Origin: Rickettsiales bacterium
Lineage (GTDB): Bacteria; Pseudomonadota; Alphaproteobacteria; Rickettsiales; UBA998
Assembly (NCBI GenBank): GCA_019749855.1
Contig: JAIEPI010000182.1
Location: 1 to 16,598 of the forward strand
Direction: 5' to 3'
Length of the DNA: 16,598 nt
The notes below the pieces were generated by a model. That model was not told the DNA's origin, searched no databases, and saw only the letters and a program-made list of their open reading frames with translations. Each line of letters begins with the position of its first letter. Positions within the stretch are counted from its first letter, which is position 1. Of this stretch, positions 1 to 7,416 are shown piece after piece. Both the position numbers and the translations under genes were made by a program.

Positions 1-3
1 GAA

Positions 4-30
4 CTGCCGCCTTTTTCACAAAGGCGGCAG
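4..30 (-). terminator. Probable Rho-independent terminator after flgE
   Basis: A perfect 11-bp inverted repeat (arms 4-14 and 20-30, GC-rich at the base, 5-nt loop) starts 17 bp beyond the flgE stop codon on the minus strand. Only three bases after the stem are inside the window (reading TTC on the minus strand), so the expected U-tract cannot be confirmed. Position and stem strength suggest it ends the fliK-flgD-flgE transcript. It could also serve a convergent gene beyond the window edge. Confidence 0.7.
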
Positions 31-46
31 TCAATTCATTGAAAAC

Positions 47-2887
47 CTAAATCTGATTTAACTGTTCCAGCAAATCATCGGTGGTACTGATCACCCGTGT
101 ATTTGCCTGATACGAACGCTGCGCGACAATCAGATCCGTCAACTGCTCTGAGAGATCCACGTTGGATTGCTCAAGTGCAGAAGCGGCAATCGTACCCGTA
201 CCGCTGGTTCCAGCTTCACGCAGGTTCACATCGCCGGAATCACGTGTCTGGGTGTAGGCGTTGCCGCTCTCAGGATTCAAACCATCGGGATTGTTGAAAT
301 CAGCCACCGGCAATTTGTAGAGATTTTGTGTTTCTCCGTTGGAGTAACTCGCCACCACAAATCCGTTCTCATCAATATTGACACTGACCAGTTCACCCAC
401 CGGCGCACCGTTTTGATTGAGGAATTTAACGTTATAGCTGGAATCAAACTGGCTGAGGCCATTGGTATCACCCAGTTGAACGCCACCGGTCGTACCCAAA
501 GGCTGACCCGCAGTACCGTAATCAAAGTTAATGACACTGGCTACCGCGCCATTTGTCCAGTTAATCGTGATCGGACGCGTGAGTGAGGTGGACACATTAC
601 GCAGGGTTCCATCACCATTGAACTGGATGGTGCCGACCGCAAGCTGACCGTCCACCAGCGTGGTGTTGACTTCATCAGGGTTCACCGCGTGCACTTCCAG
701 CGCCCATTCGTTATTCGCCGTCTTAATATAGCTGAAACGAATGTCATGACCGGTGCCCAGCGCATCATAGATACGCTGCGTTCGGCTGAACTGTGCGACA
801 ATATCACCCGACGCCAGGTTAGCGCCGACACTTCCGGAGGCATCATATTCCGGTCCGAGATTGCCCGTGTCACCACGCACATAGGCACCACCAAGCAGCG
901 AGGTCGTCAAACCAAGCTCTGAGGTGATGCTACCAATATTGGTTGCCTGATAGGTTGCTGTCAGGCCACCGCCAGGCCCACCGACCACACCCGCCGCCGT
1001 TGTCACCTGAATGGTCACCGTGTTTGCGGTGGTTGCACTAACGCGGAAGGTTCCGGTGAGTTCTGCCCCCGTTACACCGCTGGTGGCGGCGAGGTTGTTC
1101 AAAATGATGTTGTTTCCAACGGCAAACGAATGACCCACAATATCAATCGTCACGGTGGCAACACCTGCGGCCACACCTGTCACGTTGACTGGATCGGTTG
1201 AGAGCGTTGTCACCGTTCCCGCATAATCCTGAAACCGGATGGTATCCAAGGGATCATCTGCACTGATAGTCAGAGTGGATTCAGACAATGGATTTGTTAC
1301 TACCGCCGACACACCAGGATCAGTCTGCACTTGAGCCGCGAGGCTATTCTGCGAATTGAAACGACGCGTGCCGCTGGTCACATTGGCCAACCCAAGTTCT
1401 GAAATCCAGTTAATTCCTGCCAACGGTGAGGTCCCCGTTGCATCAACGTTTGCAAAGGTCACGGATTCATTCGCATCTTCTGCGCCCACAACCAGACGAC
1501 CATTGACCACACGTGACGTGAGTCCACTCGCCTGATCAATCGCCTCAGCAAGGTTGGTGAGGTTGTTGAACTGTCCGGTGGCCGCATTGGGCGAACTGGT
1601 GGTGTAAGTGAAAGTATGTGATCCTGAAGATGGGGTCGTGATGGTGAAGCTACGCGCTGCCGTGGTGTAACCTGTCACGCCCGTCGTGCCTAGAAATGCT
1701 TGTGCCGTGGAAGTTGCATCAAGAATGTTACCCACAAAACCATCAACACGCACGGTACCGGTGGTCGAAGCGCCCGCCGTTGCATCCTCTGGGGTGGCTG
1801 TTTGGAATTGAACCACACCCGTGAGTGCATTCACCGCCGTCAAGGTGACCACACCATTAAACTGTGAAGTTGGCGCGGTGGTTGCCGCGTTCACACCCAC
1901 ACCGGTCAGGCGGATAGTGTCACCCACATTTAAACCAAGCGTAGATATAGTTGTCGCTGGGGGCAGACCAAAAATCGCCGAGAGATCCACGTCAACGTTG
2001 TTAGAGGAAGCGATTGTGGTAATGTTCGCACCCACATTCACCGGCCCCAGATAACTGGTTTGATCGCCGATGTTTGTGTTAGTCGCAATATCAATCCTAC
2101 GACCAATGGTGAATCCGCCATAGGTATAGTCGTAAGCCAGCCCACTACCAGTGGTTACTGACAGACGATCACCACGCACAATATTGTTCGCTGAAGCCAG
2201 TCCAAAAGATGGCACACCGGCGACAAATGGGGTATAACCTTCGTCCGGTACAATGATATCATCCGCACCGATACCAAAGTTCACTGTATTCTGATCCATA
2301 TCAACCGTGCCTTTAGGCCCGGGGTAAATGGTCTGACCGGCATCAAGGTTAATGCCGACTTGCACCTGCGAGGTGGCAAGCGCGACACCGGCACCGGACT
2401 CCACATTCACCACTTCCAGACTCTCCAGATTCGCACTGGAAATACTGTTCAGGTTGCCTAATTCACCAGGTAAGCGGCCTTCGCGATCCAGCGGCCATCC
2501 TTTGAGATAAAAGCCATTCGCATTGACAAAGTTACCCAGACGATCCTGACGGAAGGAACCTGCACGGGTATAGAGCGTTTCGCCACTACCATCGGCTCGT
2601 GCACTCACCGTGAAGAATCCACTCCCCGACAGGGCAATATCCGTCGGCGCAGAGGTTGAAGAAACAATTCCCTGCTTACTGATATTTTGAACCGTATTGC
2701 TGCGAACACCGCCAGGCGAATAGGCCGTGGTGGTGGCCGCATTCACCACCAGTGATTCAAAGGAAGCCTTGGCTTCTTTGTAACCCACCGTGTTTACGTT
2801 TGCGATGTTATCGGAAATAATGGCGATCTTCTGACCCTGAGCATTCAGGCCTGAGACACCGGTGAATAATGCGCCGTAGAGTGACAT
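47..2887 (-). CDS. flgE: Flagellar hook protein FlgE, very large form
   Basis: Structural subunit of the flagellar hook, the curved joint outside the outer membrane, exported by the flagellar type III apparatus. The first 45 residues carry the rod/hook N-terminal signature (MSLYGALFTGVSGLNAQGQK, then SDNIANVNTVGYKEAKASFE). The C-terminus has the matching coiled-coil motif (EQSNVDLSEQLTDLIVAQRS, residues 906-925, then YQANTRVISTTDDLLEQL). FlgE_D2-like sequence follows near residues 685-860. At 946 residues it is over twice the roughly 400 residues of enteric FlgE. The extra length, about residues 180-680, is Thr/Ala/Val/Gly-rich and apparently beta-structured, with two GD/GN-x-I-x-L...NG/TG type modules (about 316-365 and 575-635) and a Flagellin_IN-like stretch (about 411-480). 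A strong AGGAGG lies 7 nt before the ATG, and flgD ends 30 bp upstream. It is the last gene of the hook operon. Confidence 0.96.
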   Translation of the reverse strand: MSLYGALFTGVSGLNAQGQKIAIISDNIANVNTVGYKEAKASFESLVVNAATTTAYSPGGVRSNTVQNISKQGIVSSTSAPTDIALSGSGFFTVSARADGSGETLYTRAGSFRQDRLGNFVNANGFYLKGWPLDREGRLPGELGNLNSISSANLESLEVVNVESGAGVALATSQVQVGINLDAGQTIYPGPKGTVDMDQNTVNFGIGADDIIVPDEGYTPFVAGVPSFGLASANNIVRGDRLSVTTGSGLAYDYTYGGFTIGRRIDIATNTNIGDQTSYLGPVNVGANITTIASSNNVDVDLSAIFGLPPATTISTLGLNVGDTIRLTGVGVNAATTAPTSQFNGVVTLTAVNALTGVVQFQTATPEDATAGASTTGTVRVDGFVGNILDATSTAQAFLGTTGVTGYTTAARSFTITTPSSGSHTFTYTTSSPNAATGQFNNLTNLAEAIDQASGLTSRVVNGRLVVGAEDANESVTFANVDATGTSPLAGINWISELGLANVTSGTRRFNSQNSLAAQVQTDPGVSAVVTNPLSESTLTISADDPLDTIRFQDYAGTVTTLSTDPVNVTGVAAGVATVTIDIVGHSFAVGNNIILNNLAATSGVTGAELTGTFRVSATTANTVTIQVTTAAGVVGGPGGGLTATYQATNIGSITSELGLTTSLLGGAYVRGDTGNLGPEYDASGSVGANLASGDIVAQFSRTQRIYDALGTGHDIRFSYIKTANNEWALEVHAVNPDEVNTTLVDGQLAVGTIQFNGDGTLRNVSTSLTRPITINWTNGAVASVINFDYGTAGQPLGTTGGVQLGDTNGLSQFDSSYNVKFLNQNGAPVGELVSVNIDENGFVVASYSNGETQNLYKLPVADFNNPDGLNPESGNAYTQTRDSGDVNLREAGTSGTGTIAASALEQSNVDLSEQLTDLIVAQRSYQANTRVISTTDDLLEQLNQI

Positions 2888-2917
2888 GGTAAACCCTCCT
2901 GTAAAAACTTGTTCTAT

Positions 2918-3676
2918 TTAACCGTTTGGAATTTCACGTACTGCGATGACTTTATCGACTGGAATATCGAGCGTGCCGACTTCCAGATTCATATTGCCAT
3001 CCTTGTCATAGCTTGCCGCGCTGACACGGCCTGTGGTGTAGGTTTTAACACCAGTAATCTCTTTGCCATCCAGACCCGTTGCTTTGGCGGCAATGTAATA
3101 GGTGCCATTGGGTAAATCCTTGCCATTGAATGATCCCAGATTGCCCTGACCATCCCAGCTCACCAGATTTTTCCCCTTAGTGTTGGAACCAATGCCACTA
3201 AACACCGCTTGCTTGGACTCATTCAAAATACTGACTCTCACCTCTTTGGCCTCACTAGGAAGTTCGTAAACGAAAGCTGACTGTTTATTGCTGAGGAATC
3301 CTGCATTACCCTCCGCATCCACCGCGCGTCCAATATAGGAAACGCCCGATTGCACAGCGGATTGTTGCGTCAGACTGATCATTTTTTCCAGATTGGAGTT
3401 GGTCGCCAGCTGTTGCTCCACACCCGCAAACTGAACGAGCTGCGCCGTAAACTCATTTGTATCCAACGGCTCTGTCGGATCCTGATTTTTGAGCTGCGTG
3501 GTGAGCAGCAGCAGGAACTGATCAAAGTCCTCAGCAATTTTCTTACCATCAATCTCCGACTTCGGCGGATTGATTTTATTATTAAGCTTTTCAGCCTGTG
3601 CCGCCGCGCTGGCGCTGTTGGTGGCTTGCGCACCTGAATTTAAGAGCGATGCAGTGTTGTTGCTATCAATGGCCAT
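2918..3676 (-). CDS. flgD: Hook cap / hook assembly scaffold FlgD
   Basis: FlgD caps the growing hook and promotes FlgE polymerisation, and is discarded when the hook is complete. The conserved N-terminal core is clear at residues 48-100: FDQFLLLLTTQLKNQDPTEP followed by LDTNEFTAQLVQFAGVEQQL. The C-terminal half has the Ig/Fn3-like region with the usual LPNGTYYIAAKATGLDGKEI segment (about 188-207). Length 252 aa is normal for the family. The ATG is preceded by AGGGAG at good spacing. The gene sits 16 bp after fliK and 30 bp before flgE on the same strand, the common fliK-flgD-flgE order, so it is probably translated from the fliK transcript. Confidence 0.95.
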   Translation of the reverse strand: MAIDSNNTASLLNSGAQATNSASAAAQAEKLNNKINPPKSEIDGKKIAEDFDQFLLLLTTQLKNQDPTEPLDTNEFTAQLVQFAGVEQQLATNSNLEKMISLTQQSAVQSGVSYIGRAVDAEGNAGFLSNKQSAFVYELPSEAKEVRVSILNESKQAVFSGIGSNTKGKNLVSWDGQGNLGSFNGKDLPNGTYYIAAKATGLDGKEITGVKTYTTGRVSAASYDKDGNMNLEVGTLDIPVDKVIAVREIPNG

Positions 3677-3692
3677 AAAAACTCCCTAATGA

Positions 3693-5396
3693 CTATACGC
3701 GAATGTTAAGACCAGTGGATGCCACCAGCCGGTAAGTGCCGTTATTTTCAATTTCCAGAATATCCTGAGCATTGTTTTGCGCAGACTGGGCACTCTGCTG
3801 ACGTCCACCCCGTTGCCCCGAGTCATTTCCCTGCGCAGAGCCTTGCTGGGCCTGAGATTGCTCGCCACGAAACTGAAATTGCATGGCACCAGAATCTGCT
3901 TTAATTCCGGCATCGGCCAGTGCACGCTCCAGACCACGTGAGTCGCGTTGCAAAAGATCAAACGTATCTTGCCGATCCGCCGTGATCCGCACGACAGCAT
4001 TGCCATTATCCGCCAGATCAATGGAAATATCGATGCGACCCAGATGCTCAGGCGTCAGACGCAAACTGATCTGATCATTACCATCAGCCACTGCTTTGTG
4101 AATATGAACGTGCAGCTGATCAACGAGGTTCTGACCGGGCTGCACCTTAACAGGAATTAGCACTAAGGACGAATCAGCACTCACGCGAGGATCGGCAAGG
4201 CGACCCAATGATGCGACAGGTGTTTGACTCGCTGAAAATGCATCCGTTGCCGTTGATAGATTTTCAGTGCGCTCCGCCGATGGCGCATTCGTGAAAGTCC
4301 TCAGTAAATCATTGTGATCCTTGCGTGCCACGCCAGATGCTGGGGCCGCTGACGGCTTTGATGAGGCAGAAAGTGCCTCCGCATCTGCTGGGCTATTACC
4401 AGACTCAGTGGAGATGCTTCTATCATCCTGCGAGGCTTTGGCTTCACCCTGAATAGCATCACCATCCCTACGCTGGGCTTGTTGCGCCGCACCCGCTGAA
4501 TTCTGCGCATCCGAGAAACCTGAAATGGCACTTTGTATAATCTTAGCATCAGCAACGGCGGCAGTGGTTGTCACGCGTGTATTTTCTAACTCTGACAAGG
4601 AACTTGTACGTGAAACCAACACCGCAGCACCGGTATCAAAGGTCGTGACATCTGCTATTTTCAACTCGGCAACACCACCATTTAGTGCAAGAGACACCTC
4701 GCCCGCTGCGCTATCGCCTGTCCCCAGAATCAAATCATCATTCGCAGCTTGTGAGGATGCATTGGCATCTGTCAGTGAAATTTGGGCGGCATCAGGCGCA
4801 ATCAGCGGGTCTGTTGTTGCGTCATTCAGCTGTGAGGACGCATCACTTTGTGCATACTGCGGAACTAGCGCACCCTGCGGAACTGGCGCATCCTGCGGAA
4901 CTAGTGCACCCTGCGGAACTGGCGCACCCTGCGGAAGCACCTCGCCTCCATTAAAAGCCGCCAGAGGTAATAATGGTGCGGCCTGCTTGGAAAGCGCATC
5001 AATTGAAGGCTGCTTTGTTACAACAGGAACATCACCGACCGCCGCCACCTCATGGTATTGCGGTTGAATAGCGCCTGCAATAATGCCCGTGAAGGCTGGC
5101 GCCGCTCCCAGTGCAGGATCCACCGCACCTGCCTGCACATCAGATAGGAATTTGAGCTGAGCTTCAGCATCACTATCAGCGGCGAGCGCCTGAAGGTTCT
5201 TTACGAGCGTAGAGCCATTTTGTTTGAGTGTAGTATTATTCAGCGATGCTAACACCGCTTTGAATGAATTTTGTGATTGGGCCGCGGCATCTGGCGATGT
5301 TAACGTCGCGGGTGCCAGCCCATTGGCGGGCACTGCTTTCTCTGTCACGTCAGTCGTGGCAGTAGGCGCTATCAGAGACAAGAGTAAATCGCTCAT
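3693..5396 (-). CDS. fliK: Flagellar hook-length control protein FliK
   Basis: FliK is a secreted ruler that measures the hook and switches the export apparatus from hook to filament substrates. The first ~430 residues are low-complexity, rich in Ala, Ser, Gln and Asp, as usual for the variable ruler part. The conserved C-terminal Flg_hook domain lies about residues 440-505 (LRLTPEHLGRIDISIDLADN, then the RITADRQDTFDLLQ... RGLERALADAGI pattern). A Gln-rich tail follows. I chose the ATG at 5396 (567 aa): the open frame continues to a TTG at 5435, but that codon lies inside the -12 element of a sigma-54 promoter and is probably upstream of the transcript. No strong Shine-Dalgarno is visible. 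Residues ~154-182 are a PQGA-type repeat encoded by an 18-bp tandem repeat, which may change ruler length. Confidence 0.9.
   Translation of the reverse strand: MSDLLLSLIAPTATTDVTEKAVPANGLAPATLTSPDAAAQSQNSFKAVLASLNNTTLKQNGSTLVKNLQALAADSDAEAQLKFLSDVQAGAVDPALGAAPAFTGIIAGAIQPQYHEVAAVGDVPVVTKQPSIDALSKQAAPLLPLAAFNGGEVLPQGAPVPQGALVPQDAPVPQGALVPQYAQSDASSQLNDATTDPLIAPDAAQISLTDANASSQAANDDLILGTGDSAAGEVSLALNGGVAELKIADVTTFDTGAAVLVSRTSSLSELENTRVTTTAAVADAKIIQSAISGFSDAQNSAGAAQQAQRRDGDAIQGEAKASQDDRSISTESGNSPADAEALSASSKPSAAPASGVARKDHNDLLRTFTNAPSAERTENLSTATDAFSASQTPVASLGRLADPRVSADSSLVLIPVKVQPGQNLVDQLHVHIHKAVADGNDQISLRLTPEHLGRIDISIDLADNGNAVVRITADRQDTFDLLQRDSRGLERALADAGIKADSGAMQFQFRGEQSQAQQGSAQGNDSGQRGGRQQSAQSAQNNAQDILEIENNGTYRLVASTGLNIRV
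4857..4937 (-). repeat. 18-bp tandem repeat inside fliK (4.5 copies)
   Basis: Four full 18-bp units (4857-4874, 4875-4892, 4893-4910, 4911-4928; plus-strand consensus CTGCGGAACTRGYGCAYC) are followed by a half unit to 4937. Units alternate between ACTAG and ACTGG, giving a 36-bp higher-order period. Being a multiple of three, the repeat keeps frame and encodes a Val/Leu-Pro-Gln-x-Ala-x hexapeptide in the FliK ruler region. Confidence 0.93.
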
Positions 5397-5430
5397 TGGA
5401 ACCGTCGCAGGGTTTGTTCTGCGAGATAGA

Positions 5431-5446
5431 AGCAATTACTGTGCCA
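5431..5446 (-). promoter_or_regulatory. Sigma-54 (-24/-12) promoter for fliK-flgD-flgE
   Basis: On the minus strand the sequence reads TGGCACAGTAATTGCT. It matches the sigma-54 consensus TGGCACG-N4-TTGCW at all but one position and has the diagnostic GG-N10-GC spacing. Transcription would start about 12 nt past the GC, near 5420, leaving a leader of about 25 nt before the fliK ATG at 5396. It lies in the 74-bp gap between fliX and fliK, so the hook genes can be expressed separately from fliX. Confidence 0.85.
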
Positions 5447-5470
5447 GTTTCTATAGCACGTTGATAAATA

Positions 5471-5899
5471 TTATTTTCTTTGCTCGAGCTTGGCAAGCTC
5501 CACCGCTGCCCTCAACTCAATATCCTTCATGACAGACAATAGGCGGGGATCGGCAATTAGAGCTTTTTGTTCAGAAATGCGCTGGGAGAGCCTGTTGAGT
5601 AAGTGCGTAGGTAACTCACCAATAAGCAGGGCATTGCGTAACTCCTCCAGCACATCCAGTGTGAGGCTTGCCGCCTTGAAAGATTTCTGGCGCGAAACAT
5701 CCTCATCGGAAACCTCTTGCAGAGCCAGCATATAGTTGATGGCACTGGCCGCCACCGGTGGCGGGGTTTCCTGCGCCCCACTGGCCTCCTCTGTTTCAGA
5801 CATATAATCAGAGAAGCTGGCACCGGAAGCTTGTGACGAGCGCCGCGTGCGCTGTGTCGTGGTGCTTGGCAAAATCGGAAAGAACGGCGTAATTTTCAT
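5471..5899 (-). CDS. fliX: Class II flagellar assembly regulator FliX
   Basis: In Caulobacter FliX couples early basal-body assembly to the sigma-54 activator FlbD, so that late genes switch on only after earlier parts are in place. Here the 142-aa product has a disordered Ser/Thr/Pro-rich first half and the conserved second half: INYMLALQEVSDEDVSRQKS near residues 54-73, a LDVLEELRNALLIGELP helix pair, and the hallmark end KDIELRAAVELAKLEQ. Length and layout match the family. The ATG at 5899 has GAAGGA about 12 nt upstream, rather far. It is divergent from flgI, a neighbourhood I recall for Caulobacter fliX. It precedes fliK by 74 bp, and the sigma-54 promoter in that gap fits its regulatory role. 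No sigma-54 site precedes fliX itself. Confidence 0.88.
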   Translation of the reverse strand: MKITPFFPILPSTTTQRTRRSSQASGASFSDYMSETEEASGAQETPPPVAASAINYMLALQEVSDEDVSRQKSFKAASLTLDVLEELRNALLIGELPTHLLNRLSQRISEQKALIADPRLLSVMKDIELRAAVELAKLEQRK

Positions 5900-5925
5900 A
5901 TGAGCTTATCGTCCTTCGAAAATTG

Positions 5926-5931
5926 AATATA
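5926..5931 (-). promoter_or_regulatory. Possible -10 element for fliX
   Basis: The minus strand reads TATATT, five of six matches to a housekeeping -10 hexamer, about 27 bp before the fliX ATG. Upstream sequence (TTTTGT or TTGTCT) is only a weak -35. A non-sigma-54 promoter would fit fliX as an earlier-class gene, but the match is modest and no CtrA box accompanies it. Confidence 0.25.
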
Positions 5932-6046
5932 CCTTAATCACAAGACAGACAAAAGCCTTTTACCTGATAGACAAACAATCCGGCAAAAATTTCCCCACAT
6001 TTGGAATGCAAGCCTCTTCAAAGTGAATCCAAGAGAATCAACCGTG

Positions 6047-6061
6047 CAAGGCAATGCCTTG
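6047..6061. promoter_or_regulatory. 15-bp palindrome upstream of the flgI promoter
   Basis: CAAGGCAATGCCTTG is a perfect 7-bp inverted repeat around a single central A, centred about 40 bp upstream of the -24 element of the flgI sigma-54 promoter. Sigma-54 promoters need an activator bound nearby, and a GGCA...TGCC dyad here is a plausible binding site for a FlbD-type activator. The sequence shows only the symmetry; the binding protein is inferred. Confidence 0.4.
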
Positions 6062-6092
6062 TGATAACGCCAAACATGCGAATTTCATAAAC

Positions 6093-6108
6093 TGGCATGG
6101 TTTTCGCA
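6093..6108 (+). promoter_or_regulatory. Sigma-54 (-24/-12) promoter for the flgI operon
   Basis: TGGCATGGTTTTCGCA matches TGGCACG-N4-TTGCW with two mismatches and has the exact GG-N10-GC spacing (GG at 6094-6095, GC at 6106-6107). The predicted start is near 6119, leaving about 48 nt of leader before the flgI ATG at 6167. This would drive flgI and the genes that follow it closely on the plus strand. Confidence 0.72.
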
Positions 6109-6151
6109 TATGTATAGCACAATAAAGCCTAGAGCGCTGCAAACGCATCGT

Positions 6152-6158
6152 AGGGAGG
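6152..6158 (+). promoter_or_regulatory. Ribosome binding site that fixes the flgI start
   Basis: AGGGAGG lies 8 nt before the ATG at 6167. An upstream in-frame ATG at 6110 has no such site and immediately follows the -12 element, so it should not be transcribed from this promoter. The later ATG is therefore the likely start. Confidence 0.85.
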
Positions 6159-6166
6159 AATCAAAA

Positions 6167-7414
6167 ATGCTGATGACGTCTCATTACACCCCCCCCCGAA
6201 CAACGGGCAAACCGATTGTCGCCTTGCCGGTGCGCACGACACGCCCGGGGGGTCGCTATGATCCGCGATTGGTGGTGGCGCGCTGCTTCTTCATTACCGC
6301 ATTATTCCACTTGCTGGCGGGCATGGTACTGCTGGCCGTCACCACCCGTGATGCCGATGCATCCACCGCACGCATCAAAGATATTACCTCATTTGAGGGG
6401 GTGCGTGACAATATTCTGCTGGGCTACGGTCTGGTGGTAGGTCTCAACGGCACGGGTGATCGCTTACAGAATAACGCGTTTACCCAACAAAGCCTGATCG
6501 CATTTTTAGAGCGTCAGGGTGTCAATATCCGTGGACAGAACCTCAATACACGTAACGTGGCGGCAGTCACCATTACCGCCAGTCTGCATGGCTTTGCACG
6601 CACCGGCGGAAAAATTGATGTTGAGGTGAGTGCGCTGGGTGATGCACGCAGTCTGCTTGGCGGCACGTTGCTGGCAACGCCACTCTATGGCGCCGATGGC
6701 GAAGTGTACGCGGTGGCGCAAGGCTCCATTGCGACAGACGGGTTTGAAGCCTCAGGACAATCCGGCTCCTCGATAACAAAAGGGGTGCCCACCGGTGGTT
6801 TCATCGCCAATGGCGCGATCGTCGAGCGTGAGATTGATTTCGCTATGAACGATATGCAAAGCGTGAAGCTCTCACTGCGTAATCCCGATTTATCCACTGC
6901 TGCGGATGTTGCCAATGTCATTAATGGCCGCATTGGACCTGGTTTTGCCAAAGTCACCGATCCTGGCACCATTGATTTGCGCGTACCGCCTGCCTACGCG
7001 CAGGATGTCAGTACATTGCTGGCAGACATTGAAAAACTGCAAGTGACGACGGATCAGCCCGCTCGTATCATCATTGATGAGGCGTCCGGAACCATCGTTA
7101 TGGGTGAAAATGTACGTATTGATACGGTGGCGGTGGCGCAGGGTAATCTGGTGGTGCGTGTTGATGAAACGCCGCAAGTCTCACAGCCCGGGCCGTTTGC
7201 TCCCGAAGGCGCGCAAACCGTGACAGTTCCACGTACCAACGTCACGGTGGATCAGGGCTCCGGCAATAAAATGGCCGTGCTGGAAAACGGTGCCACGCTG
7301 AAGGATCTGGTGGGCGGACTAAATTCACTGGGTGTTGGCCCACGCGACATGATCACCATTCTGCAAACCATTAAAGCGGCTGGCGCTCTGCAAGCTGACA
7401 TTGAGGCGAGGTAG
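6167..7414 (+). CDS. flgI: Flagellar P-ring protein FlgI
   Basis: FlgI is exported by Sec to the periplasm and forms the P-ring bushing around the rod in the peptidoglycan layer. The mature part begins with the family signature TARIKDITSFEGVRDNILLG followed by YGLVVGLNGTGD. It continues with NVAAVTITASLHGFARTGGK and the Ala/Gly-rich core, and ends with LKDLVGGLNSLGVGPRDMIT and ILQTIKAAGALQADI. The signal peptide is unusual: about 39 residues precede the hydrophobic stretch (about 40-58), with a likely cleavage after the ADA at 63-65. The start at 6167 (415 aa) is set by a strong AGGGAGG and by the promoter upstream. A run of nine C at 6189-6197 covers codons 8-11. It is the first gene of the plus-strand operon, and the next gene starts 2 bp after its stop. 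Confidence 0.95.
   Translation: MLMTSHYTPPRTTGKPIVALPVRTTRPGGRYDPRLVVARCFFITALFHLLAGMVLLAVTTRDADASTARIKDITSFEGVRDNILLGYGLVVGLNGTGDRLQNNAFTQQSLIAFLERQGVNIRGQNLNTRNVAAVTITASLHGFARTGGKIDVEVSALGDARSLLGGTLLATPLYGADGEVYAVAQGSIATDGFEASGQSGSSITKGVPTGGFIANGAIVEREIDFAMNDMQSVKLSLRNPDLSTAADVANVINGRIGPGFAKVTDPGTIDLRVPPAYAQDVSTLLADIEKLQVTTDQPARIIIDEASGTIVMGENVRIDTVAVAQGNLVVRVDETPQVSQPGPFAPEGAQTVTVPRTNVTVDQGSGNKMAVLENGATLKDLVGGLNSLGVGPRDMITILQTIKAAGALQADIEAR
6189..6197 (+). repeat. Nine-C homopolymer in the flgI signal-peptide region
   Basis: Nine consecutive C occupy 6189-6197 within codons 8-11 of flgI, and a six-G run follows at 6247-6252. The window has mixed base composition, and long G/C runs of this kind are known slippage sites in contingency genes of other bacteria. 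Confidence 0.9.
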
Positions 7415-7416
7415 TC

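Noticed and set aside
167..586. 139-aa open frame on the plus strand opposite flgE
   Set aside because: Lies wholly within conserved flgE coding sequence, has no ribosome site and no recognisable domain.
4525..5067. 180-aa open frame on the plus strand opposite fliK
   Set aside because: It is antisense to the low-complexity part of fliK; its Cys/Gly-rich repeat is only the complement of the fliK tandem repeat.
5397..5435. TTG start for fliK at 5435 (580 aa)
   Set aside because: The TTG is part of the -12 element of the sigma-54 promoter and just follows a stop; the ATG at 5396 lies downstream of the predicted transcript start.
6110..6166. ATG start for flgI at 6110 (434 aa)
   Set aside because: It abuts the -12 element of the flgI promoter and has no ribosome site, while the ATG at 6167 has AGGGAGG at 8 nt.
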